A stretch of DNA of 46,168 bases from Rhodospirillaceae bacterium (GCA_002724395.1 PBOR01000017.1:163998-210165), one strand, 5' to 3'. Positions 33,073 to 42,379 are shown, counted from the first letter of the stretch. The notes: generated by a model not told the origin, from the letters alone. Translations and numbers: made by a program.

Positions 33073-33768
33073 ATGTCAGATATAGCAGCCCTTTCTTCAA
33101 CCGCTAACGCTCTCGCTGGCGGCTCAACGTCGGATTCTCGAGCAGCTCTTTCGAAACTAACCTCAGATCTCGATAATTTTCTGACTATCCTTACCGCCCA
33201 ACTTCAACATCAAGACCCGCTGGAGCCGCTCGATACCCATGAATTCACCAACCAGTTGGTACAATTCAGTTCCGTCGAACAGGCCATACAGCAAAACAAG
33301 AACCTTGAGAGTATTATCGAACTAAATCAGAACAATATGGCTATTTCGGCGGTTTCTTACATCGGTAAAGAAGTATCCGCTGCCGGTAAATCCAACATGC
33401 TAGTAAACGGCAAGGCAACATTCAGCTATACTCTACCTGAAGCCGCTCAAGCTGGAACAATATCGATTACCAACCAAGCCGGTGATGTAGTATTTTTTGG
33501 GCAGGCAGAGAGGACCCCGGGCACCCATGCATTTGTCTGGGACGGCAAATCCAGCAGCGGCGTGGCTCAACCGGACGGCCAATACCAAATTAATGTGAAC
33601 GCTGTGAATTCTGATGACCAGCCAATCTCTCCATCTTTCGGCATCACCGGTAAAGTCACCGGTGTCGAATTCGACGGCTCTACAGCAATCCTGAACATCG
33701 GCACCGTGCCGGTGTCCCTGAATAGCATCACAAACATTAATGAACCTGAGCAAGATCCGGCAACGTAG
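33073..33768 (+). CDS. flgD: FlgD, hook cap protein
   Basis: Hook-capping scaffold, 231 aa. The N-terminal signature is plain (LTSDLDNFLTILTAQLQHQD, PLEPLDTHEFTNQLVQFSSV). The FlgD FnIII/tudor-like part follows (GTHAFVWDGKSSSGVAQPDG; SFGITGKVTGVEFDGSTAIL). GGAG lies 8 bases upstream of the ATG. It is 23 bases after fliK and 95 before flgE, the standard hook-assembly order. Confidence 0.96.
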   Translation: MSDIAALSSTANALAGGSTSDSRAALSKLTSDLDNFLTILTAQLQHQDPLEPLDTHEFTNQLVQFSSVEQAIQQNKNLESIIELNQNNMAISAVSYIGKEVSAAGKSNMLVNGKATFSYTLPEAAQAGTISITNQAGDVVFFGQAERTPGTHAFVWDGKSSSGVAQPDGQYQINVNAVNSDDQPISPSFGITGKVTGVEFDGSTAILNIGTVPVSLNSITNINEPEQDPAT

Positions 33769-33863
33769 AAACTTAGCCGCAGAAAATCATAGCCGTGACC
33801 CCAGTCACAGGGAAAACAAAACCAGCCGCCCCTAGTAAGGCGGGAGATAAGAGGTAAACAAAT

Positions 33864-35201
33864 ATGTCGCTTTTCGGTGGAATTCGTTCAGCAGTATCCG
33901 GGCTTTTATCGCAAAGTCAGGCCCTCGGTCAAATTGCCGATAATATCGCGAATGTGAATACAACTGGCTTTAAAGCCATTCGGCCGCGCTTTTCGACCCT
34001 AGTCACAACCCAGTCTTCGCTCACTCTGCATTCACCTGGTGGCGTGCAGTCCAAAGTAACCCGAGAAATCGATGCTCCGGGCCTCCTAGAAGCATCCGAC
34101 AGCTCCACAGACCTCGCAATCGGCGGTCAGGGTTTTTTCGTCGTAAATAGTAATGCGAATGGTACTGGCGATTTTTCTTTTACACGCGCCGGTTCTTTCC
34201 GCCCCGATAAAGATGGAAATTTAGCCAATACGGGTGGCTTTTTCTTATTTGGTTTCCCAGTTACCAATGGCGTAGTCCAGCCCACTAATATTTTGACTCA
34301 ATTAGAAGTTGTTAATGTCGCGGCCTCATCCGTTGCCCCTATTGCTACATCTACAGTGGACCTTGGCGCGAATTTGCAATCTTCAGCAGCGACCGGGGCA
34401 ACATTTGACCTAGCAGTCGGTGTACTCGACAAACAAGGCGCTCCTGACCAATTAACCTTTAGATTTACAAAGCTAGCCGCTGCTAATACGTGGCAATTAT
34501 CATCAACCTTGGCCACGCGAAGTTTTATTAACACCGCGGGTAATGCAGTTGTAAGCGGTACCGGCACTAATATTTTAGGACAAGTAGTCTTCAACGCAGA
34601 TGGCACTCTAAACTCTACTAACCTTACAGGTAGGACAATCAATTCAGCCCTAAAGACCGGAAACGACGGGTTCACATTTGATGTTGATCACGACAATAGC
34701 TTTGCTACTGGCTTAGGCACTGGTGCTACTGATGATCGTGTAACAATAACGCTCGACTTAGGCACTGTGAACACAACTACGGGACTTACACAATTCGAAG
34801 GAGCATTTACGCCAAACTTTGTGAATACAAATGGACGACAGTTTGGTTCACTAACCGGTGTGAGCGTATCCGCAGACGGCATAATAAACGCTAATTTTGA
34901 CAATGGCGAAACCCGCGATCTCAACCAAATTCCGCTCGTCACCTTTACTAATCCCAATGGTTTGGTTGAACAAACAGGCAATGTCTATCAAGAAACTACA
35001 AATTCAGGCTTCGCGGTGATAAAAACTGCTAAAACGGGAGGTGCAGGTGTAGTTGCGCCCTCGGCTCTTGAAGCCTCAACAGTGGATATTGCGGATGAAT
35101 TTACGCGTATGATCATTACTCAACGGGCATTCTCAGCCAATACTAAGGTTATCACAACAGGCGATGAGATGCTCGATGAATTAGTCAGGATCATCCGATA
35201 G
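33864..35201 (+). CDS. flgE: FlgE, hook protein
   Basis: Hook subunit, 445 aa. The N-terminus is typical (GIRSAVSGLLSQSQALGQIA, DNIANVNTTGFKAIRPRFST) and the core contains STDLAIGGQGFFVVN. The C-terminus carries the rod/hook helix (DIADEFTRMIITQRAFSANT, KVITTGDEMLDELVRII). The central part (about 150-350) is the Thr/Asn-rich hook surface domain. It ends the fliK-flgD-flgE unit; no obvious intrinsic terminator follows. Confidence 0.95.
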   Translation: MSLFGGIRSAVSGLLSQSQALGQIADNIANVNTTGFKAIRPRFSTLVTTQSSLTLHSPGGVQSKVTREIDAPGLLEASDSSTDLAIGGQGFFVVNSNANGTGDFSFTRAGSFRPDKDGNLANTGGFFLFGFPVTNGVVQPTNILTQLEVVNVAASSVAPIATSTVDLGANLQSSAATGATFDLAVGVLDKQGAPDQLTFRFTKLAAANTWQLSSTLATRSFINTAGNAVVSGTGTNILGQVVFNADGTLNSTNLTGRTINSALKTGNDGFTFDVDHDNSFATGLGTGATDDRVTITLDLGTVNTTTGLTQFEGAFTPNFVNTNGRQFGSLTGVSVSADGIINANFDNGETRDLNQIPLVTFTNPNGLVEQTGNVYQETTNSGFAVIKTAKTGGAGVVAPSALEASTVDIADEFTRMIITQRAFSANTKVITTGDEMLDELVRIIR

Positions 35202-35786
35202 TAAATTACATCAGTGATTAAAAATTGGGCCCATAACGCGCGTAAAGCACGTCGTTTTCTGCTAGCTATTACCTGAAAGCACCTAAAAACATATGCAGGT
35301 TTAGATATTGCTGATACAAATTTGGATATGCACTTTCTAACCCACGGCGGGCCGAATTACCGCTGCTAATCTGTACCAAGGCAGGCACCTATCATTGGCT
35401 TGTTCGTCGTAAAGGATTGGTGTTATTCAACAATAGAGGCGGTACTCTAAGCCTAAAATAAGCCTGTAATTATTATGAACTAAGGTAAAAAAGGTTTGAA
35501 AGTACAGGTTAAGCCATACACCGTCAGGACTAACTGGATCTGCGAGTAACCCGTCTTAATCAGTTCCAGATGCCATCTCTCATCATACCAAGGCACACAA
35601 CAAAAACCCTACCCTGCAGCTAACAACCGATTTTTAGCTATCGCTCCCGGTTTTATTACCAAATCAAAGCCAAATATTCACTACACTAAGAAATCGCGTT
35701 TATAGAACTATTTTTTGACTAACAACCTACTAATTAATGTTTTTCCTTAAGATTCGCTTGCCTTATCTTAAAATATTTGGCTTAGT

Positions 35787-35803
35787 CGGCAACTTTTGCC
35801 CAG
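35787..35803 (+). promoter_or_regulatory. FlbD-type enhancer-like motif upstream of fliF
   Basis: CGGCAACTTTTGCCCAG matches the recurring motif closely (GGCAA/TTGCC palindrome) and lies about 90 bases before the fliF -24 element. Confidence 0.58.
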
Positions 35804-35890
35804 TTTTAACTTCATTTTTATTTCGATTTGTTTTACATTCACAAATGTAGGGACTGTAAAGGGGTTCGTCTTTAAGAAATTAGTGCTACT

Positions 35891-35906
35891 TGGCGACGCT
35901 TTTGCA
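35891..35906 (+). promoter_or_regulatory. Sigma-54 promoter for the fliF-flhA unit
   Basis: TGGCGACGCTTTTGCA has TGGC at -24, TTGCA at -12 and GG-N10-GC spacing. The predicted start near 35916 is about 62 bases before the fliF GTG. Confidence 0.72.
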
Positions 35907-35977
35907 TTCTACTACTAGAGATGAGAATTTAATTAGCTAACGGGTTTGGCGACACGCTGCGCATAAGGTAAATTGCC

Positions 35978-37708
35978 GTGAACTCATTTTTCGAAACGAT
36001 CAGAAATCTTGGTGTTGGCCGACTTGTAGCTATGGCTGGCGTTACGCTTGCTTTGGTTGGATTCTTCTTATTTATGTTTAACCGACTGAGTACTGGCCAA
36101 ATGGCTGTGCTTTTTACCGATTTGGATAGCCGCGATAGCAATCAAATAGTTGCACAACTGCAAGCAACGGGGGTCCGCCATAAGGTCACCAAGGACGGTA
36201 CGCAAATTCGAGTACCTCAAGAAGAGGTCAATCAGCTTCGACTCAGCTTAGCGCAGCAGGGTATACCGGCCAGTGGCTCTATCGGCTACGAGTTATTCGA
36301 TCGTGAACAATCTATCGGCACATCAAGCTTCGTACAAAACATCAACCGGGTTCGGGCCCTGGAAGGTGAATTAGCTCGCACCATCGCCGGCTTCCAATCA
36401 GTGCATGGCGCGCGCGTTCATCTGGTCTTGCCACGGCGCGAGCTATTTAGCCGTCAGCAAGTGGAGCCAAGCGCCTCGGTAATTCTTCGCATGCGTGGCG
36501 CCGTTCGCCTGGATAGCTCGCAAATTAAGGCAGTCCAGCATTTGGTAGCTAATGCAGTACCGTCGCTGACGACGGGCCGCATCTCTATTGTAGATCATCG
36601 TGGCGCCCTGCTCGCAAAAGGCTCCGAACAAGGCAAAGGACAGGGTTCAGCAGAAGATTCCAACGAAAGGAAGGTCGCCTTCGAAGCTCGAATGTCCCGC
36701 ACGCTCGAACAATTACTGGAGCCAAGCGTTGGTATCGGCAATGTGCGAACGGAAGTACGCGCCGATATGGATTTCGACCGAACCACCACACAAGAGGAAA
36801 CATACGATCCAGAAGGCCAAGTAGTACGATCCGAACAAAGTATTACAGAATCCTCCAGTTCTTCGGAAGCTAAACAGGACGCGGTAACCGTCGGCCAAAA
36901 CCTGCCCGACGCACCTAATTTGGGCGGTGACCAAGGCGGCGCCCAATCGGGAAGTCAGCGAACTGAAGCGTCTACAAATTTCGAAATTTCAAAAACAATT
37001 ACAAACCATGTCAAGGAAGTGGGAACGGTTAACCGCCTTTCCGTTGCCGTCTTAATCAACGGCACTTTTACAGAATCTGCTGACGGTAAAACCTCTTACA
37101 AACCGCGCAGCGAAGCCGAATTAAAAAACATCGAGAAACTGGTGAAGTCGGCTATTGGCTTTGATAGAAGCCGCAACGATACAGTTGAAGTCGTAAATAT
37201 GCAGTTTGCACCTCTGCCACAAACAATTGAGGAAGAACGCACTACGTTCTTTGGCTTTACCACCGGTGATGTGAAACGCCTCATAGAGGTTGTTGCGGTA
37301 GCCGTGGTCGGATTACTAATAATTCTTCTCGTTGTGCGGCCAATTATCAGTAAAATTTTCGAAGTCACCCCAGGTGCGATTGCTCGCGCAAGCGCTGGTA
37401 CTGTCACCGACCCACAACTATTAGCGGCGGCCGGCGGCGGCGGCGGTGTGGCGAAATTAGAGGCCCCAGTGGATGAAAACGGTATGCCAATAGATCCGAA
37501 CGCTATAAGCGACGGCGGGGAAGGTGACGTAGAAGGTGGCAGTAAAATGCAAGTGCAGCGCCAAGCTCCAAAAAGTATTATCAATATGGATAATGTCGAG
37601 GGTAACCTTAACGATTCTTCTGTGAGACAAATTGGTGAAATTATCGACAAACATCCCGAAGAAGCAGTAGCAGTTATCCGTAATTGGATGTATCAGGGTA
37701 AGAACTAA
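35978..37708 (+). CDS. fliF: FliF, MS-ring protein
   Basis: Basal-body ring protein, 576 aa, with a GTG start preceded by AAGG. Two membrane helices flank the periplasmic part (about residues 13-33 and 428-448, VVAVAVVGLLIILLVVRPII). The ring-building motif region MAVLFTDLDSRDSNQIVAQL and TSSFVQNINRVRALEGELAR are intact. The C-terminal FliG-binding tail is canonical (VRQIGEIIDKHPEEAVAVIR, NWMY). It heads the fliF-fliG-fliH-fliN-motA-flbD-flhA group. A GGC microsatellite encodes an AAGGGGG linker near residue 488. Confidence 0.97.
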   Translation: MNSFFETIRNLGVGRLVAMAGVTLALVGFFLFMFNRLSTGQMAVLFTDLDSRDSNQIVAQLQATGVRHKVTKDGTQIRVPQEEVNQLRLSLAQQGIPASGSIGYELFDREQSIGTSSFVQNINRVRALEGELARTIAGFQSVHGARVHLVLPRRELFSRQQVEPSASVILRMRGAVRLDSSQIKAVQHLVANAVPSLTTGRISIVDHRGALLAKGSEQGKGQGSAEDSNERKVAFEARMSRTLEQLLEPSVGIGNVRTEVRADMDFDRTTTQEETYDPEGQVVRSEQSITESSSSSEAKQDAVTVGQNLPDAPNLGGDQGGAQSGSQRTEASTNFEISKTITNHVKEVGTVNRLSVAVLINGTFTESADGKTSYKPRSEAELKNIEKLVKSAIGFDRSRNDTVEVVNMQFAPLPQTIEEERTTFFGFTTGDVKRLIEVVAVAVVGLLIILLVVRPIISKIFEVTPGAIARASAGTVTDPQLLAAAGGGGGVAKLEAPVDENGMPIDPNAISDGGEGDVEGGSKMQVQRQAPKSIINMDNVEGNLNDSSVRQIGEIIDKHPEEAVAVIRNWMYQGKN

Positions 37709-37734
37709 TGGCAGGACAGCAGGACTAATTTTAG

Positions 37735-38751
37735 ATGCGCGCACGGGAAGATATCAGAGGGCTAGCCGGCCCTGAAAAAGCAGCAATTTTGATGTTGGCA
37801 CTTACCGATGAGCATGCATCACGGCTATTTTCGATTCTTGATGATGAAGAAATTCGCGAATTATCAACAACCATGGCCAGTTTGGGTACTGTCAGTTCAA
37901 ATTTAGTCGAGCGACTTTTCCAAGAATTTGCCGAACAACTCTCGGCCACTGGCTCGTTGGTTGGTAGTTTCGAAAGCACAGAACGGTTACTGGGAAAGGT
38001 TTTAGGCGAGGAACGCGTCGGCGGCATCATGGAAGAAATCCGTGGCCCTTCTGGTCGCACGATGTGGGACAAGCTCGCAAATGTAAACGAACTCGTTCTG
38101 GCCAACTACCTGAAAAACGAATACCCCCAAACAGCGGCTGTAGTCCTCTCCAAGATAAAATCCGACCATTCCTCCCGCGTTCTAGCCAGTCTGCCCGAAA
38201 ACTTCGCAATGGAAGTAGTAATGCGTATGCTCCATATGGGGGCGGTGCAAAAAGACGTGGTCGACGATGTGGAAAAGACACTACGAACCGAGTTCATGGC
38301 CAACTTGGCACGCACCCAACAGCGTGACAGCCATGAAATGATGGCAGAAATTTTTAGCAGTCTCGACCGCGATACAGAAGAGCGTTTTCTCACCATGCTA
38401 GAAGAGAGAAACCAAGATGCCTCTGAAAAAATCAGATCCCTCATGTTCACATTCGAGGATTTGGGCAAACTCGATCCATCTGGCGTACAAACCTTACTTC
38501 GCAATGTCGGAAACGATATACTGAGCCTTGCCCTAAAAGGTGCTTCAGAGTCCTTGCGTGAATTATTTTTCAATAATATGTCTGAGCGGGCTGGTAAGAT
38601 TCTTCGAGAAGACATGGAAAGTTTGGGTCCAGTGCGCCTCGCGGATGTAGATGAAGCCCAGTTAGAAATGATTTTGATCACTAAGGATCTCGCAGAGAAA
38701 GGCGACATTGTAATTTCTGAAGGCAAAGCCGAAGACGAATTAATTTACTAG
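37735..38751 (+). CDS. fliG: FliG, flagellar motor switch protein
   Basis: C-ring protein coupling stator and rotor, 338 aa. The N-terminal FliF-binding domain ([20 protein letters not shown]), middle domain ([20 protein letters not shown], a PxTAA-type EHPQ equivalent) and C-terminal torque domain ([40 protein letters not shown]) are all recognisable. Charged residues on the torque helix (R, D, E) are present. The gene begins 26 bases after fliF. Confidence 0.96.
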   Translation: MRAREDIRGLAGPEKAAILMLALTDEHASRLFSILDDEEIRELSTTMASLGTVSSNLVERLFQEFAEQLSATGSLVGSFESTERLLGKVLGEERVGGIMEEIRGPSGRTMWDKLANVNELVLANYLKNEYPQTAAVVLSKIKSDHSSRVLASLPENFAMEVVMRMLHMGAVQKDVVDDVEKTLRTEFMANLARTQQRDSHEMMAEIFSSLDRDTEERFLTMLEERNQDASEKIRSLMFTFEDLGKLDPSGVQTLLRNVGNDILSLALKGASESLRELFFNNMSERAGKILREDMESLGPVRLADVDEAQLEMILITKDLAEKGDIVISEGKAEDELIY

Positions 38752-38819
38752 ACCTATACAAAACTAAGCGGTTTTTATATTCGCTATCGATAATGGATGA
38801 AAACTCAGTCAAGGAATTA

Positions 38820-39713
38820 ATGTCAGACAGCCCTAAACCTGCGCGACCTTTTAGTTTCGACGTGTCCTTCGACGCCCCCCTCCTCAGCCAAAATTTAGCA
38901 GAGGAAGTAACCGTTGAGGAAGAGCAGCCAACATTTTCTCTAAATGATCTAGACGAAGCGCGTAAAGCAGGGTTTGAAGACGGTCGTGAAGCGGCTTTAA
39001 AAGTCGCAGCCAGTGGCATCGAAGAACGCATTGCTAGGTCGATAGAATCTATTGCTGAAGATCTCTCGAGGGTCGATGTCTACGATGCAAATATAAGCGA
39101 GCGAAATCAGCTACTTTCGATTGACTTAATTCGTCACATTACGGAAAAACTCCTACCAGCCACTGCAGAAAAGTATGGGCTGAAAGAAATCGAACAGGTT
39201 CTGAAAGAATGTCTGCCACTCCTCACCGAGGCTTCAACATTGTCTCTCCATGTCAACGACCAAGCTGCTCCTGAAGTCGAGCGACATCTGAACGATATCA
39301 TCCAAATCAACGCTCTAACTGTGAGGGTCAACATTATTCCCGATACTAGTCTTGGCCCGTCGGATTGCCTCATAAATTGGGGCGATGGAGGTGCAGAACG
39401 TAACTACGATTCGATTTGGAATGAAATTGAAAGTATATTGGTGCAAACCCAAGAAAAAGAAATGGGAATAACTTCGCCTCAAAAAGAAGACAATGCCGAC
39501 ACAAGGTCGGAGCAGAAAAGTGCCACGACCCGCAGTTTCGGCCCTGCTTCCGCACCTCAAGCCTCGGACGACGGCGCGACAAATGATACTGACACAAGTA
39601 TCATCATGCCAGATGCACCAGAGCCAGAAACAGAGCAGTCCCCTGAGACTCTAAACGTTATCGAAACGATACCGGCAGAAACGCCAATATCGGAACCAAC
39701 CACAGAATCCTAA
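38820..39713 (+). CDS. fliH: FliH-like negative regulator/stalk of the export ATPase
   Basis: A protein of 297 aa from ATG 38820, or 306 from ATG 38793. AAGGA precedes the later ATG while the earlier has no ribosome site, so 38820 is preferred. The FliH features are the helical stalk (LDEARKAGFEDGREAALKVA) and the C-terminal region (LIRHITEKLLPATAEKYGLK, ASTLSLHVNDQAAPEVERHL, LGPSDCLINWGDGGAERN). The tail from about 215 is acidic and Pro/Thr-rich. It lies between fliG and fliN as usual; the ATPase gene fliI is not in this window. Confidence 0.86.
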   Translation: MSDSPKPARPFSFDVSFDAPLLSQNLAEEVTVEEEQPTFSLNDLDEARKAGFEDGREAALKVAASGIEERIARSIESIAEDLSRVDVYDANISERNQLLSIDLIRHITEKLLPATAEKYGLKEIEQVLKECLPLLTEASTLSLHVNDQAAPEVERHLNDIIQINALTVRVNIIPDTSLGPSDCLINWGDGGAERNYDSIWNEIESILVQTQEKEMGITSPQKEDNADTRSEQKSATTRSFGPASAPQASDDGATNDTDTSIIMPDAPEPETEQSPETLNVIETIPAETPISEPTTES

Positions 39714-39731
39714 CGCTTTCAGGAGGCCACT

Positions 39732-40088
39732 ATGGCTGATGAAGACAATTTAGATTTAGACGAAATTGACGATGTCGATGAAGAAACCCCAAATGAGGTG
39801 CCGGATCTCGATGATGTAGAAATAAATAGGCCGACTAGTGCACGGGATTTAGAAGCGGTTTACGATATTCCTGTTCGAGTATCAGCAGTACTCGGAACAG
39901 CTACAATGCAGGTAAATCAGCTGCTGAAACTTGGTCGGGGTGCTGTGGTAGAATTAGATCGTAAAGTAGGCGAAGCGATTGATATTTATGTTAATGACCG
40001 ATTGGTCGCACGCGGCGAAGTCGTAGTAGTAGAAGACAAACTCGGCATCACCATGACTGAAATCATCAAATCCGACCAGAACAGTTAA
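39732..40088 (+). CDS. fliN: FliN, flagellar switch protein
   Basis: C-ring component, 118 aa, with a very acidic N-terminal 40 residues and a complete SpoA domain (YDIPVRVSAVLGTATMQVNQ, LLKLGRGAVVELDRKVGEAI, NDRLVARGEVVVVEDKLGIT). A strong AGGAGG ribosome site stands 6 bases before the ATG. fliM, its usual partner, is in another unit at 4772. Confidence 0.96.
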   Translation: MADEDNLDLDEIDDVDEETPNEVPDLDDVEINRPTSARDLEAVYDIPVRVSAVLGTATMQVNQLLKLGRGAVVELDRKVGEAIDIYVNDRLVARGEVVVVEDKLGITMTEIIKSDQNS

Positions 40089-40104
40089 CGGTCTCAGAAC
40101 AGCC

Positions 40105-40947
40105 ATGGCATTAAATTCAAATTCCAGCGCACGCGCAGCGCACCAAGGCAGCTTGCAAGCGCCCCATGCGAAAGCTTCGGTGGATATTGCGACACTAGCA
40201 GGCCTTTCGATAGCATTTTTGCTGGTCATTGCCGCTATTATTCTAGGCGGGTCACCTGATGCCTTTTTTGATATAAAGGCTGTATTTATTGTGATAGGTG
40301 GTACATTTGGAGTCGTCACAGCCTGCTTCTCGTTTCGTGATATGAGCTCTGCCTTTAAAACTGTCGCGCAAGCGGTATTCCGCACTGCCCGTGATCCGTC
40401 TGAAGCGGCGGTGCACGTACTTCAGATTGCTGAAATTGCGCGCCGCCAAGGCGTATTAGCGATGCAGCAGTACCTGCCTGGGCTGACCAGTACCGGGATG
40501 TTTTACCGGGGAATAAGCATGGCAATTGACGGTGCGCCTGGCGAAGAAATCGAACGTATAATGCGACGGGAGCTGCGGTCGGCATCCCAACGCAATACGC
40601 AGACGGTCAGTATGCTCCGGAAAGCAGCAGATATTGCACCGGCAATGGGCCTGATCGGAACATTGGTTGGCCTCGTGCAAATGCTTGGCAATCTAGAAGA
40701 CCCAAGTACAATCGGCCCCAGTATGGCTATAGCTTTATTGACCACCTTTTACGGCGCCATTTTGGCTAACATGGTTTTCACACCGCTTGCCTCAAAATTG
40801 GAACGTAATTCCGCAGAAGAAACGTTGATCAATACGCTATACGTTATGTCGGCGACATCGATCGGACGTCAAGAAAACCCAAGGCGACTGGAAATGTTAC
40901 TAAATACAGTCCTACCACCCAACCATAAAATTGATTATTTCGGATAG
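40105..40947 (+). CDS. motA: MotA/PomA-type stator channel protein
   Basis: Stator A subunit, 280 aa, with four membrane helices (about 28-48, 55-75, 175-195, 207-228). Family motifs are DIKAVFIVIGGTFGVVTACF, LRKAADIAPAMGLIGTLVGL and MAIALLTTFYGAILANMVFT, PLASKLERNS. It is the only motA in the window. It sits in the fliF unit between fliN and flbD, while its MotB partners lie about 37 kb away, so the stator is assembled from two separate sigma-54-dependent units. Whether it conducts H+ or Na+ cannot be decided here. Confidence 0.93.
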   Translation: MALNSNSSARAAHQGSLQAPHAKASVDIATLAGLSIAFLLVIAAIILGGSPDAFFDIKAVFIVIGGTFGVVTACFSFRDMSSAFKTVAQAVFRTARDPSEAAVHVLQIAEIARRQGVLAMQQYLPGLTSTGMFYRGISMAIDGAPGEEIERIMRRELRSASQRNTQTVSMLRKAADIAPAMGLIGTLVGLVQMLGNLEDPSTIGPSMAIALLTTFYGAILANMVFTPLASKLERNSAEETLINTLYVMSATSIGRQENPRRLEMLLNTVLPPNHKIDYFG

Positions 40948-40999
40948 GTGTACCATCCTGCACTAAAGCGGGTTATTTGGCACAAACGGAACGAAGCAT

Positions 41000-42340
41000 A
41001 TGAGATTACTGATAGTCGGAACGCTAGAAGGACACATAACTACTGCAGGCAAAATTGCGATGTCGCATGGTGCCAAAGTAGCTCAGGTCAGTAGCATAGA
41101 CGAAGCATTGAATGCGCTGCGGACGGGTAAAGGCGCGGATCTAGTCATGATTGATATCAAGCTGGATACCGGCAATCTTGTCCAGCGACTTGAGATCGAG
41201 CGCATTGCTATTCCTGTAGTTGCGTGCGGTATTGGCACAGATGCAGATGCGGCGGTAGCCGCTGTCGAACAAGGTGCGAAAGAATATATTCCTCTTCCAC
41301 CCGACGCGGAATTGATCGCCGCAGTCCTAGAAGCAGTGTCTGAAGAAAGTAGTGAAATTATTTTCCAAGATACAGCAATGGATAGTGTAATTGCCCTTGC
41401 AACGCGCATCGCCCCCTCAGAAGCATCGGTGCTAATCACTGGAGAATCGGGCACAGGTAAAGAATTAATGGCCCACCATATCCACAAAAAAAGCAAACGC
41501 TCCACCGCCCAATTCGTCGCGGTGAATTGCGCAGCGATCCCCGAGAATTTACTAGAATCGGAATTATTCGGCCACGAAAAAGGTGCTTTCACCGGTGCAA
41601 TAGCGCGACGCATCGGAAAGTTTGAAGAAGCCAATGGTGGCACTCTTTTATTGGATGAAGTAAGCGAAATGCACCCTCGACTGCAGGCTAAATTATTACG
41701 AGTCATTCAGGAACGGGAAATCGACCGGGTCGGCGGCACTCAAACCATCCCGGTGGATGTGCGTATTTTAGCAACTTCGAACCGAAATATGGAAAAATCC
41801 GTTAAGGACGGTGATTTCCGAGAAGATTTATTCTTCCGCCTTAATGTGGTTAACATCACGCTGCCACCCCTACGCGAGCGACCAAAAGATATTATTGCAC
41901 TAGCAAACCATTTTTCCAAAAAATACGCCGATGCAAATAGTGTATCTGAGAAAGCCTTTAGCAAAAATGCAATTGACGCCCTTCAACGCCATAGCTGGCG
42001 AGGCAATGTCCGAGAATTGGAAAACACCATTCATCGCTCGGTCTTGTTAGCGCAAGGTGATGAAATTGACACCGATGCGATCATGTTGAATTTAACAGAA
42101 GGCGAGGTCATAGATGCTGGCACCGCAACAGCCGCAGTTGTCGCAAGTGCTGCGCAAAATATGGTAGGCAAGACAGTAGCAGAGGTAGAGCGCGACTTGA
42201 TCATCGGTACATTAGAACATTGCTTGGGTAATCGCACCCATGCAGCGAATATACTTGGTATTTCGATAAGAACTCTTCGAAACAAATTAAAGCTCTATAC
42301 TGAACACGGAATTGCCGTCCCAATGCCAGGCGAGGGATAA
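41000..42340 (+). CDS. flbD: FlbD, sigma-54-dependent flagellar activator
   Basis: Enhancer-binding protein, 446 aa. The N-terminal receiver-like domain (1-115) lacks the acidic pocket at its start (LLIVGTLEGH in place of a DD motif), as in Caulobacter FlbD, which is not controlled by classic phosphorylation. The AAA+ domain has the Walker A GESGTGKE (148-155), sigma-54 contact loop GAFTGA (195-200), Walker B GGTLLLDEVSEM and the R-finger region. A Fis-type HTH ends the protein (GNRTHAANILGISIRTLRNK). Its control by FliX is known in Caulobacter. The motif repeated upstream of the sigma-54 promoters is its likely target. Confidence 0.96.
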   Translation: MRLLIVGTLEGHITTAGKIAMSHGAKVAQVSSIDEALNALRTGKGADLVMIDIKLDTGNLVQRLEIERIAIPVVACGIGTDADAAVAAVEQGAKEYIPLPPDAELIAAVLEAVSEESSEIIFQDTAMDSVIALATRIAPSEASVLITGESGTGKELMAHHIHKKSKRSTAQFVAVNCAAIPENLLESELFGHEKGAFTGAIARRIGKFEEANGGTLLLDEVSEMHPRLQAKLLRVIQEREIDRVGGTQTIPVDVRILATSNRNMEKSVKDGDFREDLFFRLNVVNITLPPLRERPKDIIALANHFSKKYADANSVSEKAFSKNAIDALQRHSWRGNVRELENTIHRSVLLAQGDEIDTDAIMLNLTEGEVIDAGTATAAVVASAAQNMVGKTVAEVERDLIIGTLEHCLGNRTHAANILGISIRTLRNKLKLYTEHGIAVPMPGEG

Positions 42341-42379
42341 CTCCGAGAACACTAGAAACCCGGGAAGCACCCTTAACGC

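Larger units (their letters stand above)
35202..35977. promoter_or_regulatory. 776-base non-coding region ahead of fliF
   Basis: This is the longest gene-free stretch in the window. I find no credible ORF (the best is a 40-codon open run near 35340-35460 without a start codon), no tRNA and no repeat. The last 200 bases contain the enhancer-like motif (35787-35803) and the fliF sigma-54 promoter (35891-35906). The first 550 bases are unexplained and could hold a small RNA or a decayed gene. Confidence 0.5.

Noticed and set aside
35340..35460. Possible small gene in the gap before fliF
   Set aside because: The open run of about 40 codons has no start codon or ribosome site and no recognisable sequence.
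38106..38726. 206-codon minus-strand ORF
   Set aside because: It is the antisense of fliG, which is complete and in an operon; no family features.
41083..41706. 207-codon minus-strand ORF
   Set aside because: Antisense of flbD; composition mirrors the real gene.
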